NCBI GenBank assembly: GCA_963728285.1
Contig: CAVSJR010000004.1
Location: 83,849-147,848, forward strand
Length of the DNA: 64,000 nt
Reading direction: 5' to 3'
DNA from: CAVSJR01 sp963728285
GTDB lineage: Bacteria; Actinomycetota; UBA4738; HRBIN12
In this document: positions 29,870 to 38,786 of the stretch, one piece after another
Numbering within the stretch: position 1 is the first letter of the stretch
Layout: the number at the start of each line of letters is the position of its first letter
Made by a program: the position numbers and the translations under genes
Notes under the pieces: generated by a model
Databases searched by the model: none
Told to the model about the DNA's origin: nothing
The model's input: only the letters and a program-made list of their open reading frames with translations

Positions 29870-31747
29870 GTGATCGACGCGATCTGGGTGGTCCCCGCGA
29901 TCCCACTCGTCACGGCCGCCGTCAACCTGCTCGTCGGGAAACGGCTCGGGAGGTGGGCGGGCTGGGTCGCCACGATCGCCGTCGCCGCGTCGTTCGCGCT
30001 CGCCGTCGGGATCTTCGCGGACCTGCTCTCTCGCCCGGCGGAGGGTCGCGAGGTCGTGCGGCACCTGGCGGAGTGGATCACGGTCGGCAGCTTCCGCGTC
30101 GGCTTCGACTTCCGCATCGACCAGCTCTCCGTGACCATGATGCTCGTCATCACCGGCGTGGGGGCGCTGATCCACCTCTACTCGATCGGCTACATGGCCG
30201 GGGACGATCGCTTCGCGCGGTTCTTCGCCTACCTGAACCTGTTCGTGGGGTTCATGCTGATCCTGGTCCTGGCCGACAACTACCTCCTCCTCTTCCTCGG
30301 GTGGGAGGGCGTCGGCCTGTGCTCCTACCTCCTGATCGGGTTCGATTCCGAGCGCCGGGCCGCCGGCAACGCGGCGAAGAAGGCGTTCATCACGACGCGA
30401 ATCGGCGACACCTTGATGCTCGTCGGCATCGCGCTCATCTTCATCCACTTCGGCTCGCTCGGCTACGACGAGGTGCTCGGCTCGAGCCCCGCCAGTGCCG
30501 GCGTCCCCAGCGGCTCGGTCACGATCATCGCGCTGCTGCTGCTCGCCGGGGCGGTCGGAAAGTCGGCGCAGCTGCCGCTTCACGTCTGGCTGCCGGACGC
30601 CATGGAGGGCCCCTCGCCGGTGTCGGCGCTGATCCACGCCGCCACGATGGTCACGGCGGGCGTCTACCTCGTCGTGCGCAACCACACCCTGTTCGAATAC
30701 TCGGGGGTGGCGCTCGTGGTCGTGCTCGTGATCGGGCTCGCCACCCTGCTGTACGCGGGGCTCGCGGCGCTCGGCCAGGACGATCTGAAGCGGGTGCTCG
30801 CCTACTCCACGATCAGCCAGCTGGGATTCATGTTCCTCGCCGCGGGCATGCGCGCGTACGGGGCGGCGATGCTGATGCTCGTGGCGCACGCCCTCTACAA
30901 GGCGCTGCTGTTCCTCGCGGCCGGCAACGTCATGCACGGCCTCGACGGCGAGCTCGACATGAGGAGGATGGGCGGGCTCCGACGCGACATGCCGGTGACC
31001 GCGACGCTCTTCTCGATCGGCGCCCTCGCGCTCGCGGGGGTGCCTCCGCTGGCGGGGTTCTTCGCCAAGGACCCGATCGTGAACTACGCCTCGGAGTCGG
31101 GGCGGGTCGCCGTCTTCCTCCTTGCGCTCGCGGGGGCGCTGATCTCGGCGCTCTACGCGGGCCGGGCGACGTTCCTCACGTTCTTCGGCAAGCCGCGCGC
31201 GGGCCTCCACGGCCACGAGGCGCCGCCGATCATGCTGTGGCCCCTCATCGTCCTGGCGATCGGCGCCCTCTTCGGCGGGATCCTGGGCGTGAACCCGGAG
31301 TCCGGCTACCTCATCCGGTGGCTGGAGCCGGTGACGGGGCCGCTCGCGCATCCCGACGCCGGTCCGTCCGAGGGCGTGCTCGCCGTGATCTCGACGCTGG
31401 TCGCGACGGCCGGCTTCGCGCTCGCGTGGTACGTCTGGGGCTCGGGCCGGGTGGACTGGCTCGCGCTGCGGGAGCGTCTCGGCCTGCAGCCGGCGCTGCG
31501 GGCCGGCTTCGGCATCGACGCGCTGTACGCGACCGTGAACGAGGTCGTCGGCAAGGGGGTGGCGGGCTTCCTCGCCTTCACCGTCGACCGCAGGTGGATC
31601 GACGGCCTCGTGAACGCGATCGGCGGGGGGACGATGTCGCTCTCGGGGATCGCCCGGCGCGTCCAGACGGGGCTCGTTCGGACCTACGCCCTCGCCCTGC
31701 TCCTCGGGGCGGCGGGGCTCCTCCTCTATCTCGGGTTCCGGTTCTGA
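29870..31747 (+). CDS. nuoL: Complex I antiporter-like subunit NuoL (operon 1)
   Basis: 625 residues, intact. Signatures are GWEGVGLCSYLLIGF, AFITTRIGDTLML, LPLHVWLPDAMEGPSPVSALIHAATMV and KRVLAYSTISQLGFMFLA, covering the conserved Glu and Lys of the proton half-channels. The long lateral helix HL is represented by the C-terminal region. GTG 29870 has a strong GAGGAGGTG site. Confidence 0.96.
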   Translation: MIDAIWVVPAIPLVTAAVNLLVGKRLGRWAGWVATIAVAASFALAVGIFADLLSRPAEGREVVRHLAEWITVGSFRVGFDFRIDQLSVTMMLVITGVGALIHLYSIGYMAGDDRFARFFAYLNLFVGFMLILVLADNYLLLFLGWEGVGLCSYLLIGFDSERRAAGNAAKKAFITTRIGDTLMLVGIALIFIHFGSLGYDEVLGSSPASAGVPSGSVTIIALLLLAGAVGKSAQLPLHVWLPDAMEGPSPVSALIHAATMVTAGVYLVVRNHTLFEYSGVALVVVLVIGLATLLYAGLAALGQDDLKRVLAYSTISQLGFMFLAAGMRAYGAAMLMLVAHALYKALLFLAAGNVMHGLDGELDMRRMGGLRRDMPVTATLFSIGALALAGVPPLAGFFAKDPIVNYASESGRVAVFLLALAGALISALYAGRATFLTFFGKPRAGLHGHEAPPIMLWPLIVLAIGALFGGILGVNPESGYLIRWLEPVTGPLAHPDAGPSEGVLAVISTLVATAGFALAWYVWGSGRVDWLALRERLGLQPALRAGFGIDALYATVNEVVGKGVAGFLAFTVDRRWIDGLVNAIGGGTMSLSGIARRVQTGLVRTYALALLLGAAGLLLYLGFRF

Positions 31748-33255
31748 TGCCCTGGCTCACGATCACCATCTTCCTGCCCCTCGTCGGGGTCCCGTTCCTG
31801 CTCGCCGCCCGCGGCCTCCCCGACCGTCTGTCCCGGCTGCTCGGGCTGGCGGTGACGATCGCGACGTTCGGGGCCTCGCTGGGGATCCTGGCCGCCTTCG
31901 AGGCCGGCGCGCCCGGGTTCCAGCTCGTCGAGTCCGCCACGTGGGTGCCCGCCCTGCATCTTCGCTACGAGGTCGGCGTCGACGGCATCAGCCTGTTCCT
32001 CGTGCTGCTCACGGCCTTCCTGATGCCGCTCGCGATCCTCGCGTCCTGGAGGATCGAGCGGAACGTGCGGCTGTTCATGGCGGCGATGCTGATCCTCGAG
32101 ACCGCCGTGCTCGGCTCGTTCCTCGCGCTCGATCTGCTGCTGTTCTTCCTGTTCTTCGAGGCGCTGCTGTTTCCGATGTACCTGATCATCGGGGGCTGGG
32201 GCTACGAGCGGCGCATCTACGCCGCGGTGAAGTTCTTCCTGTTCACGATGGCGGGGTCGGCGCTGCTGTTCGTCGGCATCCTCTTCCTCTTCTCGCGGTC
32301 CGGCGACCTGCCCGGCGGGCCGACGTTCGACCTCCTTCGCCTCCAGGACGTGCAGCTGTCGGCGACGGCGGGGCGATGGCTGTTCCTCGCGTTCTTCATC
32401 GCGTTCGCCGTCAAGGTTCCGCTGTTCCCGCTGCACACGTGGCTCCCAGACGCGCACACCGAGGCTCCCACCGCCGGGTCGGTGCTCCTGGCCGGCGTCC
32501 TGCTGAAGGTCGGGGCCTACGGCCTCATCCGCTTCAACCTGTCGCTGTTCCCCGAGGCGTCTGCGTACTTCGCCGACGTGGTGTCGATCCTCGCGGTGAT
32601 CGGGATCATCTACGGATCGGTCGTGGCGCTCATGCAGAGCGATCTGAAGAGGCTCGTCGCCTACTCGTCCGTGGCGCACCTCGGATTCGTCGTGCTGGGG
32701 ATCTTCGCGTTCACCGATCAGGGGGCCTCGGGCGGCGTGCTGCAGATGGTGAACCACGGCCTGTCCACCGGCGGCCTGTTCCTCATCGTGGGGATGCTGT
32801 ACGAGCGCACGCATACTCGCGAGCTCGCGGAGCTCGGCGGCCTCGCTCGGACGATGCCGTGGCTCGCCGGGACGTTCCTCGTGATGGTGCTCTCCTCGAT
32901 CGGGCTCCCGGGGCTGAACAACTTCGTCGGGGAGTTCCTCGTCATCCTCGGGACGCTGATCTCGAACCGCGCCTTCGGCGTCCTCGCCTCGGCCGGCGTC
33001 GTGCTGAGCGCCGTCTACCTGCTGTGGTCGTATCAGCGGGCGATGCTGGGGGAGCCGCCCGAGCGGCACCGCGGGTACCGGGACGTCTCGATCCGCGAGG
33101 TCGCGATCCTGGCGCCCGTGCTCGCCCTCCTGCTCGTGTTCGGGCTGCAGCCGAATCTCCTGCTCGAGCGGATCAACCCCTCGACGACCGCCGTCGTCGA
33201 GCACGTTCGAGTGACGGAGGACTCCACCGTGGCGGCGGGGGAGGCGGCGCCGTGA
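31747..33255 (+). CDS. nuoM: Complex I antiporter-like subunit NuoM (operon 1)
   Basis: 502 residues, intact. Motifs are GVDGISLFLVLLTAFLMP, LFFLFFEALLFPMYLIIG, KVPLFPLHTWLPDAHTEAPT and KRLVAYSSVAHLGFVVLGIF. ATG overlaps nuoL stop; the stop overlaps nuoN (GTG 33252). Confidence 0.96.
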   Translation: MPWLTITIFLPLVGVPFLLAARGLPDRLSRLLGLAVTIATFGASLGILAAFEAGAPGFQLVESATWVPALHLRYEVGVDGISLFLVLLTAFLMPLAILASWRIERNVRLFMAAMLILETAVLGSFLALDLLLFFLFFEALLFPMYLIIGGWGYERRIYAAVKFFLFTMAGSALLFVGILFLFSRSGDLPGGPTFDLLRLQDVQLSATAGRWLFLAFFIAFAVKVPLFPLHTWLPDAHTEAPTAGSVLLAGVLLKVGAYGLIRFNLSLFPEASAYFADVVSILAVIGIIYGSVVALMQSDLKRLVAYSSVAHLGFVVLGIFAFTDQGASGGVLQMVNHGLSTGGLFLIVGMLYERTHTRELAELGGLARTMPWLAGTFLVMVLSSIGLPGLNNFVGEFLVILGTLISNRAFGVLASAGVVLSAVYLLWSYQRAMLGEPPERHRGYRDVSIREVAILAPVLALLLVFGLQPNLLLERINPSTTAVVEHVRVTEDSTVAAGEAAP

Positions 33256-34691
33256 CGCCGAGGATCGACGTCCTCCCGCTGCTGCCGGAGCTGATCCTCG
33301 CGGGGTTCGCGATCCTGGCGCTCCTGCTCGCCGGCCTGCGCCGGCCCGTGCCGCACGCGGCGTTCGTGGCGATCGCCCTCGCCGGGATCGCCGCGTCCGC
33401 GGCCGCCGCCGTCTGGCTGTGGGGATGGGACGGGGAGGCCACGGTCCTCGGCGGGATGATCTGGGCCGATCGGTTCGCCGTCGTCGCGCGCCTCGTCCTG
33501 CTCGGGACCGCGGCGATCGGCATCCTCTATGCCTTCGACTACTTCGAGCGCCTCGACGAGCTGCGCGCCGAGATCTATCCGCTCCTGCTGTTCGCGACGC
33601 TCGGCATGATGCTGTTCACCGCCGCATCGGATCTCATCATCGTGTTCCTCGCGCTCGAGATCCTCTCGCTGTCGCTCTACGTCATGGTGGGCTTCTCGAA
33701 CCGGCTCGCCGCCGGGGAGGCGTCGCTCAAGTACTTCCTGCTCGGGGCGTTCTCCTCGGCGTTCTTCCTGTACGGGATCGCCATGGCCTACGGGGCGACG
33801 GCGACGACGAACATCCCGGAGATGGCGGTCGTCCTCTCGGGGCCGGGCTCACGGGCGATCGCGCTCGTCGCCGTCGGGCTGCTCCTCGTGGGCTTCGGGT
33901 TCAAGGTCGCGGCGGTGCCGTTCCACATGTGGACGCCGGACGTGTATCAGGGCGCCCCGACGGCCGTGACGGCGTTCATGTCGGCGGGGACGAAGGTGGC
34001 GGCGTTCCTCGCGCTCGTGCGCGTGCTGGACGTCGGGTTCCACGCCCTCTCCTGGGACTGGACGCCGCTCGTGTGGGCGCTGGCCGCCGTCTCCGTCGTC
34101 GTCGGGAGCCTGCTCGCCATCGCGCAGACGGACGTGAAGCGGATGCTGGCCTATTCGAGCATCGCGCACGCGGGCTTCGTCCTCACGGGGCTCACCGCCG
34201 CCGACCAGAGCGGGATCCGCGCGGCGATGTTCTACCTGGTCGCGTACGCGCTCATGGTGCTCGGCGCGTTCGGCGTCGTCATGCTCGTCTCGATCCGCGG
34301 CGAGGAGCGCACGAGCCTGAACGCCTACCGGGGGCTGGCCCGCTCCAACCCACTCCTCGCGGGGCTCATGAGCCTGTTCCTGCTCTCGCTGGCCGGGATC
34401 CCCCCCACGGCCGGGTTCATCGCGAAGGTGGCCGTGTTCCAGGCGGCGATCGACGCCGGCAACTGGCTGCTCGTCCTCATCGGCGTGCTCGCGAGCGTCG
34501 TATCCGCGTTCTTCTACCTGCGCGTCATGGTCCTCATGTACATGGTCCCGTCCGAGGAGGCCGCCGAGCTCGATGCGCCGCTCGTTGCTCGCGCCGCCAT
34601 CGCGATCCCGGCCGCCCTCACGCTGCTGCTCGGGGTGTTCCCCGGCCTCATCCTCGGCTTCCTGGAGCGGGCGGCGATCATCCGATGGTGA
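33252..34691 (+). CDS. nuoN: Complex I antiporter-like subunit NuoN (operon 1)
   Basis: 479 residues, intact, last gene of operon 1. Motifs are FLALEILSLSLYVMVGF, AVPFHMWTPDVYQGAPTAVTAFMS, KRMLAYSSIAHAGFVLTG and LSLAGIPPTAGFIAKVAVFQAA. The stop is 49 bp before the prenyl synthase gene, which has its own -10 box. Confidence 0.96.
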   Translation: MTPRIDVLPLLPELILAGFAILALLLAGLRRPVPHAAFVAIALAGIAASAAAAVWLWGWDGEATVLGGMIWADRFAVVARLVLLGTAAIGILYAFDYFERLDELRAEIYPLLLFATLGMMLFTAASDLIIVFLALEILSLSLYVMVGFSNRLAAGEASLKYFLLGAFSSAFFLYGIAMAYGATATTNIPEMAVVLSGPGSRAIALVAVGLLLVGFGFKVAAVPFHMWTPDVYQGAPTAVTAFMSAGTKVAAFLALVRVLDVGFHALSWDWTPLVWALAAVSVVVGSLLAIAQTDVKRMLAYSSIAHAGFVLTGLTAADQSGIRAAMFYLVAYALMVLGAFGVVMLVSIRGEERTSLNAYRGLARSNPLLAGLMSLFLLSLAGIPPTAGFIAKVAVFQAAIDAGNWLLVLIGVLASVVSAFFYLRVMVLMYMVPSEEAAELDAPLVARAAIAIPAALTLLLGVFPGLILGFLERAAIIRW

Positions 34692-34727
34692 GCCTCCCCC
34701 GCCTCGCGCCCGAGCCGAGTGTGCCAT

Positions 34728-34733
34728 TAGGCT
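34728..34733 (+). promoter_or_regulatory. -10 box for a leaderless long-chain prenyl synthase transcript
   Basis: TAGGCT ends 7 bp before ATG 34741, in the gap after nuoN; transcription should begin close to the start codon. Confidence 0.45.
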
Positions 34734-34740
34734 GGTCGGC

Positions 34741-35751
34741 ATGAGCCGCAGCGTGATCCCGGGGCTCGAGGCGCCCGACGAGCAGCTCGAGGCCGACATC
34801 CGCGCTCGCCTCGAGCGAGTGGAGGACGCCCTCGAGAAGGGCGTCGTCGCCGACTCCGATCTGCTGGCGGAGAGCGCGTCCTATCTGCTGTCGGCCGGCG
34901 GCAAGCGGTTCCGCCCGATGCTCGTCCTGCTCTCCGGCTACTTCGGGGATCCGACGGATCCGCGCCTGATCCAGGGCTCCGTCGCGATCGAGCTCGTGCA
35001 CCTGGCCACGCTGTATCACGACGACGTCATCGACGAGGCCGACTCCCGCCGGGGGAGCCCGTCGGTCAACGCCAGATGGGACAACACCGTCGCGATCCTG
35101 ACGGGGGACTACCTGTTCGCCCGCGCGTCGGAGATCTCCACCGACCTCGGCACCGAGGTCTGCCGGCTGCTCGCGCGGACGATCGCCGTCCTGTGCGACG
35201 GGCAGATCCGGGAGGTCGAGTCCTCGAGCGACGTGCACCAGGAGGAGTCGAGCTACCTGGAGATCATCCGCCGAAAGACCGGCGTGCTGATCGCGACCTC
35301 GTGCCGGCTCGGGGGGATGCTGTCGGACGCGCCGCCCGAGCGGACCGACGTCCTGGAGGCCTTCGGCGAGGCCCTCGGCATGGCGTTCCAGCTCTCCGAC
35401 GACATCATGGACCTCACCGCCAGCCAGGTGGAGCTCGGCAAGGAGCCGGGGGTCGACATGAAGGAGGGCGTCTACACCCTCCCCGTGCTGCACTCCCTGT
35501 CCCAGGGCGAGGACCGGGAGGAGCTCGCGCGGCTGCTGACGGCCGGCCCTCCCGACGGGGAGCGCCTGGACCGCGCGATCCAGATCATCCGCGGGGGCGG
35601 GAGCATCGATCACGCCCGCCTGGCCGTGACCGAGGAGGTCCACCGCGCCGTCGAGCTCGCCCGGCGCCTTCCCGAGGGCAGCGCCAGGACGGCGCTGATC
35701 CAGCTGTCGAACTTCCTCGCCGTCCGGTGCGGGGCAGGGCAGGCAGCGTGA
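34741..35751 (+). CDS. Long-chain trans-prenyl diphosphate synthase (menaquinone side chain)
   Basis: 336 residues, intact. It has LLSAGGKRFRPMLVLLSG, the first DDxxD in LYHDDVIDEADSRRG, the second in FQLSDDIMDLTAS, and KEGVYTLPVLHSL. Both Asp-rich motifs are complete, unlike the synthase at 16.9 kb. Such enzymes (HepT, IspB, GerC3 type) build the C30-C50 tail of menaquinone; chain length cannot be read from sequence. Sitting between two complex I operons, it probably supplies their quinone. Confidence 0.9.
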   Translation: MSRSVIPGLEAPDEQLEADIRARLERVEDALEKGVVADSDLLAESASYLLSAGGKRFRPMLVLLSGYFGDPTDPRLIQGSVAIELVHLATLYHDDVIDEADSRRGSPSVNARWDNTVAILTGDYLFARASEISTDLGTEVCRLLARTIAVLCDGQIREVESSSDVHQEESSYLEIIRRKTGVLIATSCRLGGMLSDAPPERTDVLEAFGEALGMAFQLSDDIMDLTASQVELGKEPGVDMKEGVYTLPVLHSLSQGEDREELARLLTAGPPDGERLDRAIQIIRGGGSIDHARLAVTEEVHRAVELARRLPEGSARTALIQLSNFLAVRCGAGQAA

Positions 35752-35781
35752 TGGCCGGGCGAACGGACGAAGTCGCACTGC

Positions 35782-35787
35782 TAGAAT
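35782..35787 (+). promoter_or_regulatory. -10 box of the second nuo operon
   Basis: TAGAAT lies 25 bp before GTG 35813. The predicted start is near 35794, the first base of the Rex-like box, so the operator would cover the start site. No clear -35. Confidence 0.45.
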
Positions 35788-35793
35788 CCGCGC

Positions 35794-35811
35794 TTGGGAA
35801 ATCTTTCACAA
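35794..35811. promoter_or_regulatory. Rex-like operator of the second nuo operon
   Basis: TTGGGAAATCTTTCACAA differs from TTGTGAA-N4-TTCACAA only at the fourth base. It ends one base before the nuoA2 GTG and leaves no room for a normal Shine-Dalgarno sequence. Confidence 0.68.
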
Positions 35812-35812
35812 A

Positions 35813-36178
35813 GTGACTACCTACTACTCCTCCTACGCTGTCGTCCTCGCGGTCATGGTGGCCGGCGTGGGCCTCGTCGCCGTCGCCTTCGGCACCGCCC
35901 GCCTCATGGCGCCGCATCGGCCCGTGCCGGCGAAGCTCACGACCTATGAGTGCGGCATCGATCCGGTCGGCGACGGCTGGAGCCAGAGCCAGGTCCGGTA
36001 CTACATCTACGGGTTCCTGTTCGTCATCTTCGACGTCGAGAGCGTCTTCCTGTTCCCCTGGGCGAGGGTGTTCGCGAGCCTCGGCTGGGCGGCCGTCGTC
36101 GAGATGGCCATCTTCCTGGCGATCCTCGGCGCCGGGCTGGTGTACGCGTGGAGGAAGGGGGTGCTGAAATGGGCCTGA
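35813..36178 (+). CDS. nuoA: Complex I subunit NuoA (operon 2)
   Basis: 121 residues, three helices, with KLTTYECGIDPVGDGW and YYIYGFLFVIFDVESVFLFPW. It is clearly diverged from the operon 1 copy and lacks that copy's C-terminal tail. GTG start; the stop overlaps nuoB2 by 10 nt. First gene of the shortened second complex I operon, right behind a Rex-like box. Confidence 0.95.
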   Translation: MTTYYSSYAVVLAVMVAGVGLVAVAFGTARLMAPHRPVPAKLTTYECGIDPVGDGWSQSQVRYYIYGFLFVIFDVESVFLFPWARVFASLGWAAVVEMAIFLAILGAGLVYAWRKGVLKWA

Positions 36179-36684
36179 TCACCGAGAAGACGCCCATCGG
36201 CGACGTTCAGCCGATCAAGTTCGTCCTGAACTGGGGGCGGCGCTACTCGCTGTGGGTCATGAACTTCGGGCTCGCGTGCTGCGCGATCGAGTTCATCGCC
36301 TCCTCCACCGCCAAGCACGACTTCATCCGGCTCGGGGTCATCCCCTTCGCCCACGGGCCGCGGCAGGCCGACCTGCTGGTCGTCGCCGGGACCCTCACCG
36401 ACAAGATGGCGCCGGCGCTGAAGCGCGTCTACGACCAGATGCCCGAGCCGAGGTACGTGATCTCGATGGGCTCGTGCTCCAACTGCGGGGGCCCCTACTG
36501 GGACTCGTACTCGGTGACCAAGGGCGTCGATCAGCTCGTCCCCGTGGACGTCTACGTCCCCGGATGCCCGCCTCGTCCCGAGGCGCTGATCCACGGGATC
36601 GTGAAGCTGCAAGAGAAGATCGCCGGAGAGAACATCAGGGAGAAGTTCAGTGGCCGGTCCGACGATCCCGCTCTCACCTCCTGA
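36169..36684 (+). CDS. nuoB: Complex I subunit NuoB (operon 2)
   Basis: 171 residues. Cluster N2 ligands are complete: FGLACCAIEF, SMGSCSNCGGPYW (one Cys more than copy 1) and VPGCPPRPEAL. ATG 36169. The full ligand set argues for a working electron path to quinone, although no nuoD2 partner is encoded nearby. Confidence 0.96.
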   Translation: MGLITEKTPIGDVQPIKFVLNWGRRYSLWVMNFGLACCAIEFIASSTAKHDFIRLGVIPFAHGPRQADLLVVAGTLTDKMAPALKRVYDQMPEPRYVISMGSCSNCGGPYWDSYSVTKGVDQLVPVDVYVPGCPPRPEALIHGIVKLQEKIAGENIREKFSGRSDDPALTS

Positions 36685-37174
36685 CGTGGAGGGGCGTCTG
36701 CGGGCCCGCTTCGGGGACGACATCGTCGAGTTCGCCGATCAGTTCGGGCACGCGGTCGCCGTCGTGTCCGTCGACCGCTACCGCGAGGTCGTCTCCTTCT
36801 GCCGGGACGAGCCCGAGCTCGACTGCGACTACCTCGAGTTCGTCGGCGGCGTCGACCGGCAGGACGAGGGGTTCGAGGTCGTGACGCACCTGTTCTCCAC
36901 GCGCCATCATCACAACGTGCGCCTGAAGGTCCGGCTGCCCGCGGACGGCCCCGCCTGCCCCTCGATCCACGACCTCTACGCCGGCGCGAACTGGCACGAG
37001 CGCGAGACGATGGAGATGTTCGGCATCGAGTTCACCGGCCACCCGCAGGCCGTGAAGCTGCTGCTGCCCGAGCCGTTCGAGGGGTATCCCCTTCGCAAGG
37101 ACTTCGTGCTCATGTCCCGCGTGGCCAAGCCGTGGCCCGGCGAGGCCGAGGGCGAGGAGGGGGAGGAGGAGTGA
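36650..37174 (+). CDS. nuoC: Complex I subunit NuoC (operon 2)
   Basis: 174 residues, carrying YAGANWHERETMEMFGIEFTGH and LLPEPFEGYPLRKDF. GTG 36650 has GGGAGAA upstream but overlaps nuoB2 by 35 nt; GTG 36686, just after the nuoB2 stop, is the alternative. An acidic tail (GEAEGEEGEEE) ends it. Its TGA overlaps nuoH2 GTG (37171), so nothing is lost between them. This is where nuoD would be expected. Confidence 0.94.
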   Translation: MAGPTIPLSPPDVEGRLRARFGDDIVEFADQFGHAVAVVSVDRYREVVSFCRDEPELDCDYLEFVGGVDRQDEGFEVVTHLFSTRHHHNVRLKVRLPADGPACPSIHDLYAGANWHERETMEMFGIEFTGHPQAVKLLLPEPFEGYPLRKDFVLMSRVAKPWPGEAEGEEGEEE

Positions 37175-38184
37175 TCGCCCTCGCGCAGGCCGGCGTGAGC
37201 GTGTTCGACTCCACGTTCTCGAACTTCTGGCTGGTGCTCATCATCAAGGTGGTCGTGGTGGTGGGCTTCTTCCTCGTGGCGCCGCTCGCGGTGGGCTACA
37301 CCGAGCACAAGGTGCTCGCGCACATGCAGGCGCGTTTCGGACCGATGGAGGCCGGGGGCTTTCACGGATGGGCCCAGCTCGTCGCCGACGGGGTGAAGTT
37401 CATCCAGAAGGAGGACATCGTCCCGCAGGCCGCCGACCGGGCCGTGTTCTCGCTGGCGCCGGCGGTGGCGATGGTGCCCTACATCGTGCTGTTCGTCGTG
37501 ATCCCCTTCAGCCCCACCCTGTTCGCCGTGAACCTCGACCTGGGGGTCTTCTTCCTGCTCGCGATCTCGTCGGTCTCCGTGATCGGAACGCTGATGGCGG
37601 GATGGTCCTCGGCGAACAAGTTCTCCCTCATCGGCGCACTGCGGGCCGCGGCGCAGCTGATCGCCTACGAGCTCCCGCTGGTGCTCGCGGCCGCCGCCAT
37701 CGTCATGCAGGCGGGCACGATGTCGCTCGTCGGCATCACGGAGGCCCAGGCCCCCGCCTGGTACATCCTCAGCCAGCCGATCGGGTTCCTGATCTTCATG
37801 ACGGCCGCCCTGGCGGAGCTCACCCGGCCGCCCTTCGACATGCCGGTCGCCGACTCGGAGATCATCTTCGGGGCGCTGACCGAGTACTCGGGGCTGAAGT
37901 TCGCGTTCTTCCTGCTCGCGGAGTACGGGGGCATCGTTGCCCTCTCGGCGATCGCCAGCGTCCTGTATCTGGGGGGCTACCGAGCGCTCCCCGGCCTGTC
38001 GGCGATCCCCCCGCCGTTCTGGATGCTCGCGAAGATCGGCGCGCTGTCGTTCGTCGTCATCTGGCTCCGCGCAACCTATCCGAGGCTGCGCGAGGACCAG
38101 CTGCAGCGGTTCGCCTGGCTCACGCTCATCCCGCTTGCGCTGGTGCAGATCATGGTCGTCGCGATCCTGGTGGTCGCGTTCTAA
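37171..38184 (+). CDS. nuoH: Complex I subunit NuoH (operon 2)
   Basis: 337 residues, eight helices. Motifs are GYTEHKVLAHMQARFGPMEAG, ADGVKFIQKEDI, AALAELTRPPFDMPVADSEI and GALTEYSGLKFAFF. The usual ERK is EHK here. It lacks the Pro/Gln tail of copy 1. Directly coupled to nuoC2 by a GTGA overlap. Confidence 0.95.
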   Translation: MIALAQAGVSVFDSTFSNFWLVLIIKVVVVVGFFLVAPLAVGYTEHKVLAHMQARFGPMEAGGFHGWAQLVADGVKFIQKEDIVPQAADRAVFSLAPAVAMVPYIVLFVVIPFSPTLFAVNLDLGVFFLLAISSVSVIGTLMAGWSSANKFSLIGALRAAAQLIAYELPLVLAAAAIVMQAGTMSLVGITEAQAPAWYILSQPIGFLIFMTAALAELTRPPFDMPVADSEIIFGALTEYSGLKFAFFLLAEYGGIVALSAIASVLYLGGYRALPGLSAIPPPFWMLAKIGALSFVVIWLRATYPRLREDQLQRFAWLTLIPLALVQIMVVAILVVAF

Positions 38185-38192
38185 GGGGGGGC

Positions 38193-38786
38193 ATGGCTAC
38201 CGAGGACGAACTCGTGGACGAAGGCCCGGACAAGAAGGGCTTCGGCCTGGGGCTCGCGAAGGGCCTGAGCGTCACGCTTCGCACGATGATGAAGCCCGCG
38301 GTGACGCAGGCCTACCCGCACGTCAAGCCCGACCTTCCGCCGCGCACCCGCGGGGTCATCGCGTTGAAGGAGGCCAACTGCACCGTCTGCTACAAGTGCT
38401 CCCGTGAGTGCCCCGACTGGTGCATCTACATCGACGCGCACAAGGAGACGCACGACCCGGCCGGCGGCGGCCGCGCGAGGTCGGCGAAGATCCTCGATCG
38501 GTTCGCGATCGACTACGCCCTGTGCATGTACTGCGGCATCTGCGTGGAGGTCTGCCCTTCGACGCCCTGTTCTGGAGCCCGCGAGTTCGAGTACGCGGAG
38601 TACGACATCGACGAGATGACCCACGAGAAGGAGCGCCTCGAGGAGTGGACCTACAAGGTGCTCCCGCCGCCGCCGCTCGAGGCTGGGGCGGAGCCGCCCG
38701 AGGAGGCCGCCGAGGACGTCGGCGCCCCGGCGGCTCCCGCCGCCGGCGAGGCGCCCGCGGTGGCCGCCGCCGGAGGTGGCGCGTGA
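38193..38786 (+). CDS. nuoI: Complex I subunit NuoI (operon 2; short out-of-frame patch)
   Basis: 197 residues. Two ferredoxin motifs, CTVCYKCSRECP and CMYCGICVEVCP, for N6a/N6b. Between 38560 and 38582 the frame reads STPCSGAR where the other frame reads FDALFWSP, the conserved sequence after the second motif. One missing and one extra base about 20 nt apart explain this, so the reported protein has about eight wrong residues but is otherwise whole. A long Ala/Pro/Glu-rich tail of about 45 residues is unusual for NuoI. ATG 38193 follows a G-rich stretch. Confidence 0.92.
   Translation: MATEDELVDEGPDKKGFGLGLAKGLSVTLRTMMKPAVTQAYPHVKPDLPPRTRGVIALKEANCTVCYKCSRECPDWCIYIDAHKETHDPAGGGRARSAKILDRFAIDYALCMYCGICVEVCPSTPCSGAREFEYAEYDIDEMTHEKERLEEWTYKVLPPPPLEAGAEPPEEAAEDVGAPAAPAAGEAPAVAAAGGGA

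Noticed and set aside
37100..37200. A hidden nuoD2 between nuoC2 and nuoH2, or a NuoCD fusion
   Set aside because: The two genes overlap by 4 nt and NuoC2 is only 174 residues; none of the NuoD motifs appears in any frame nearby.
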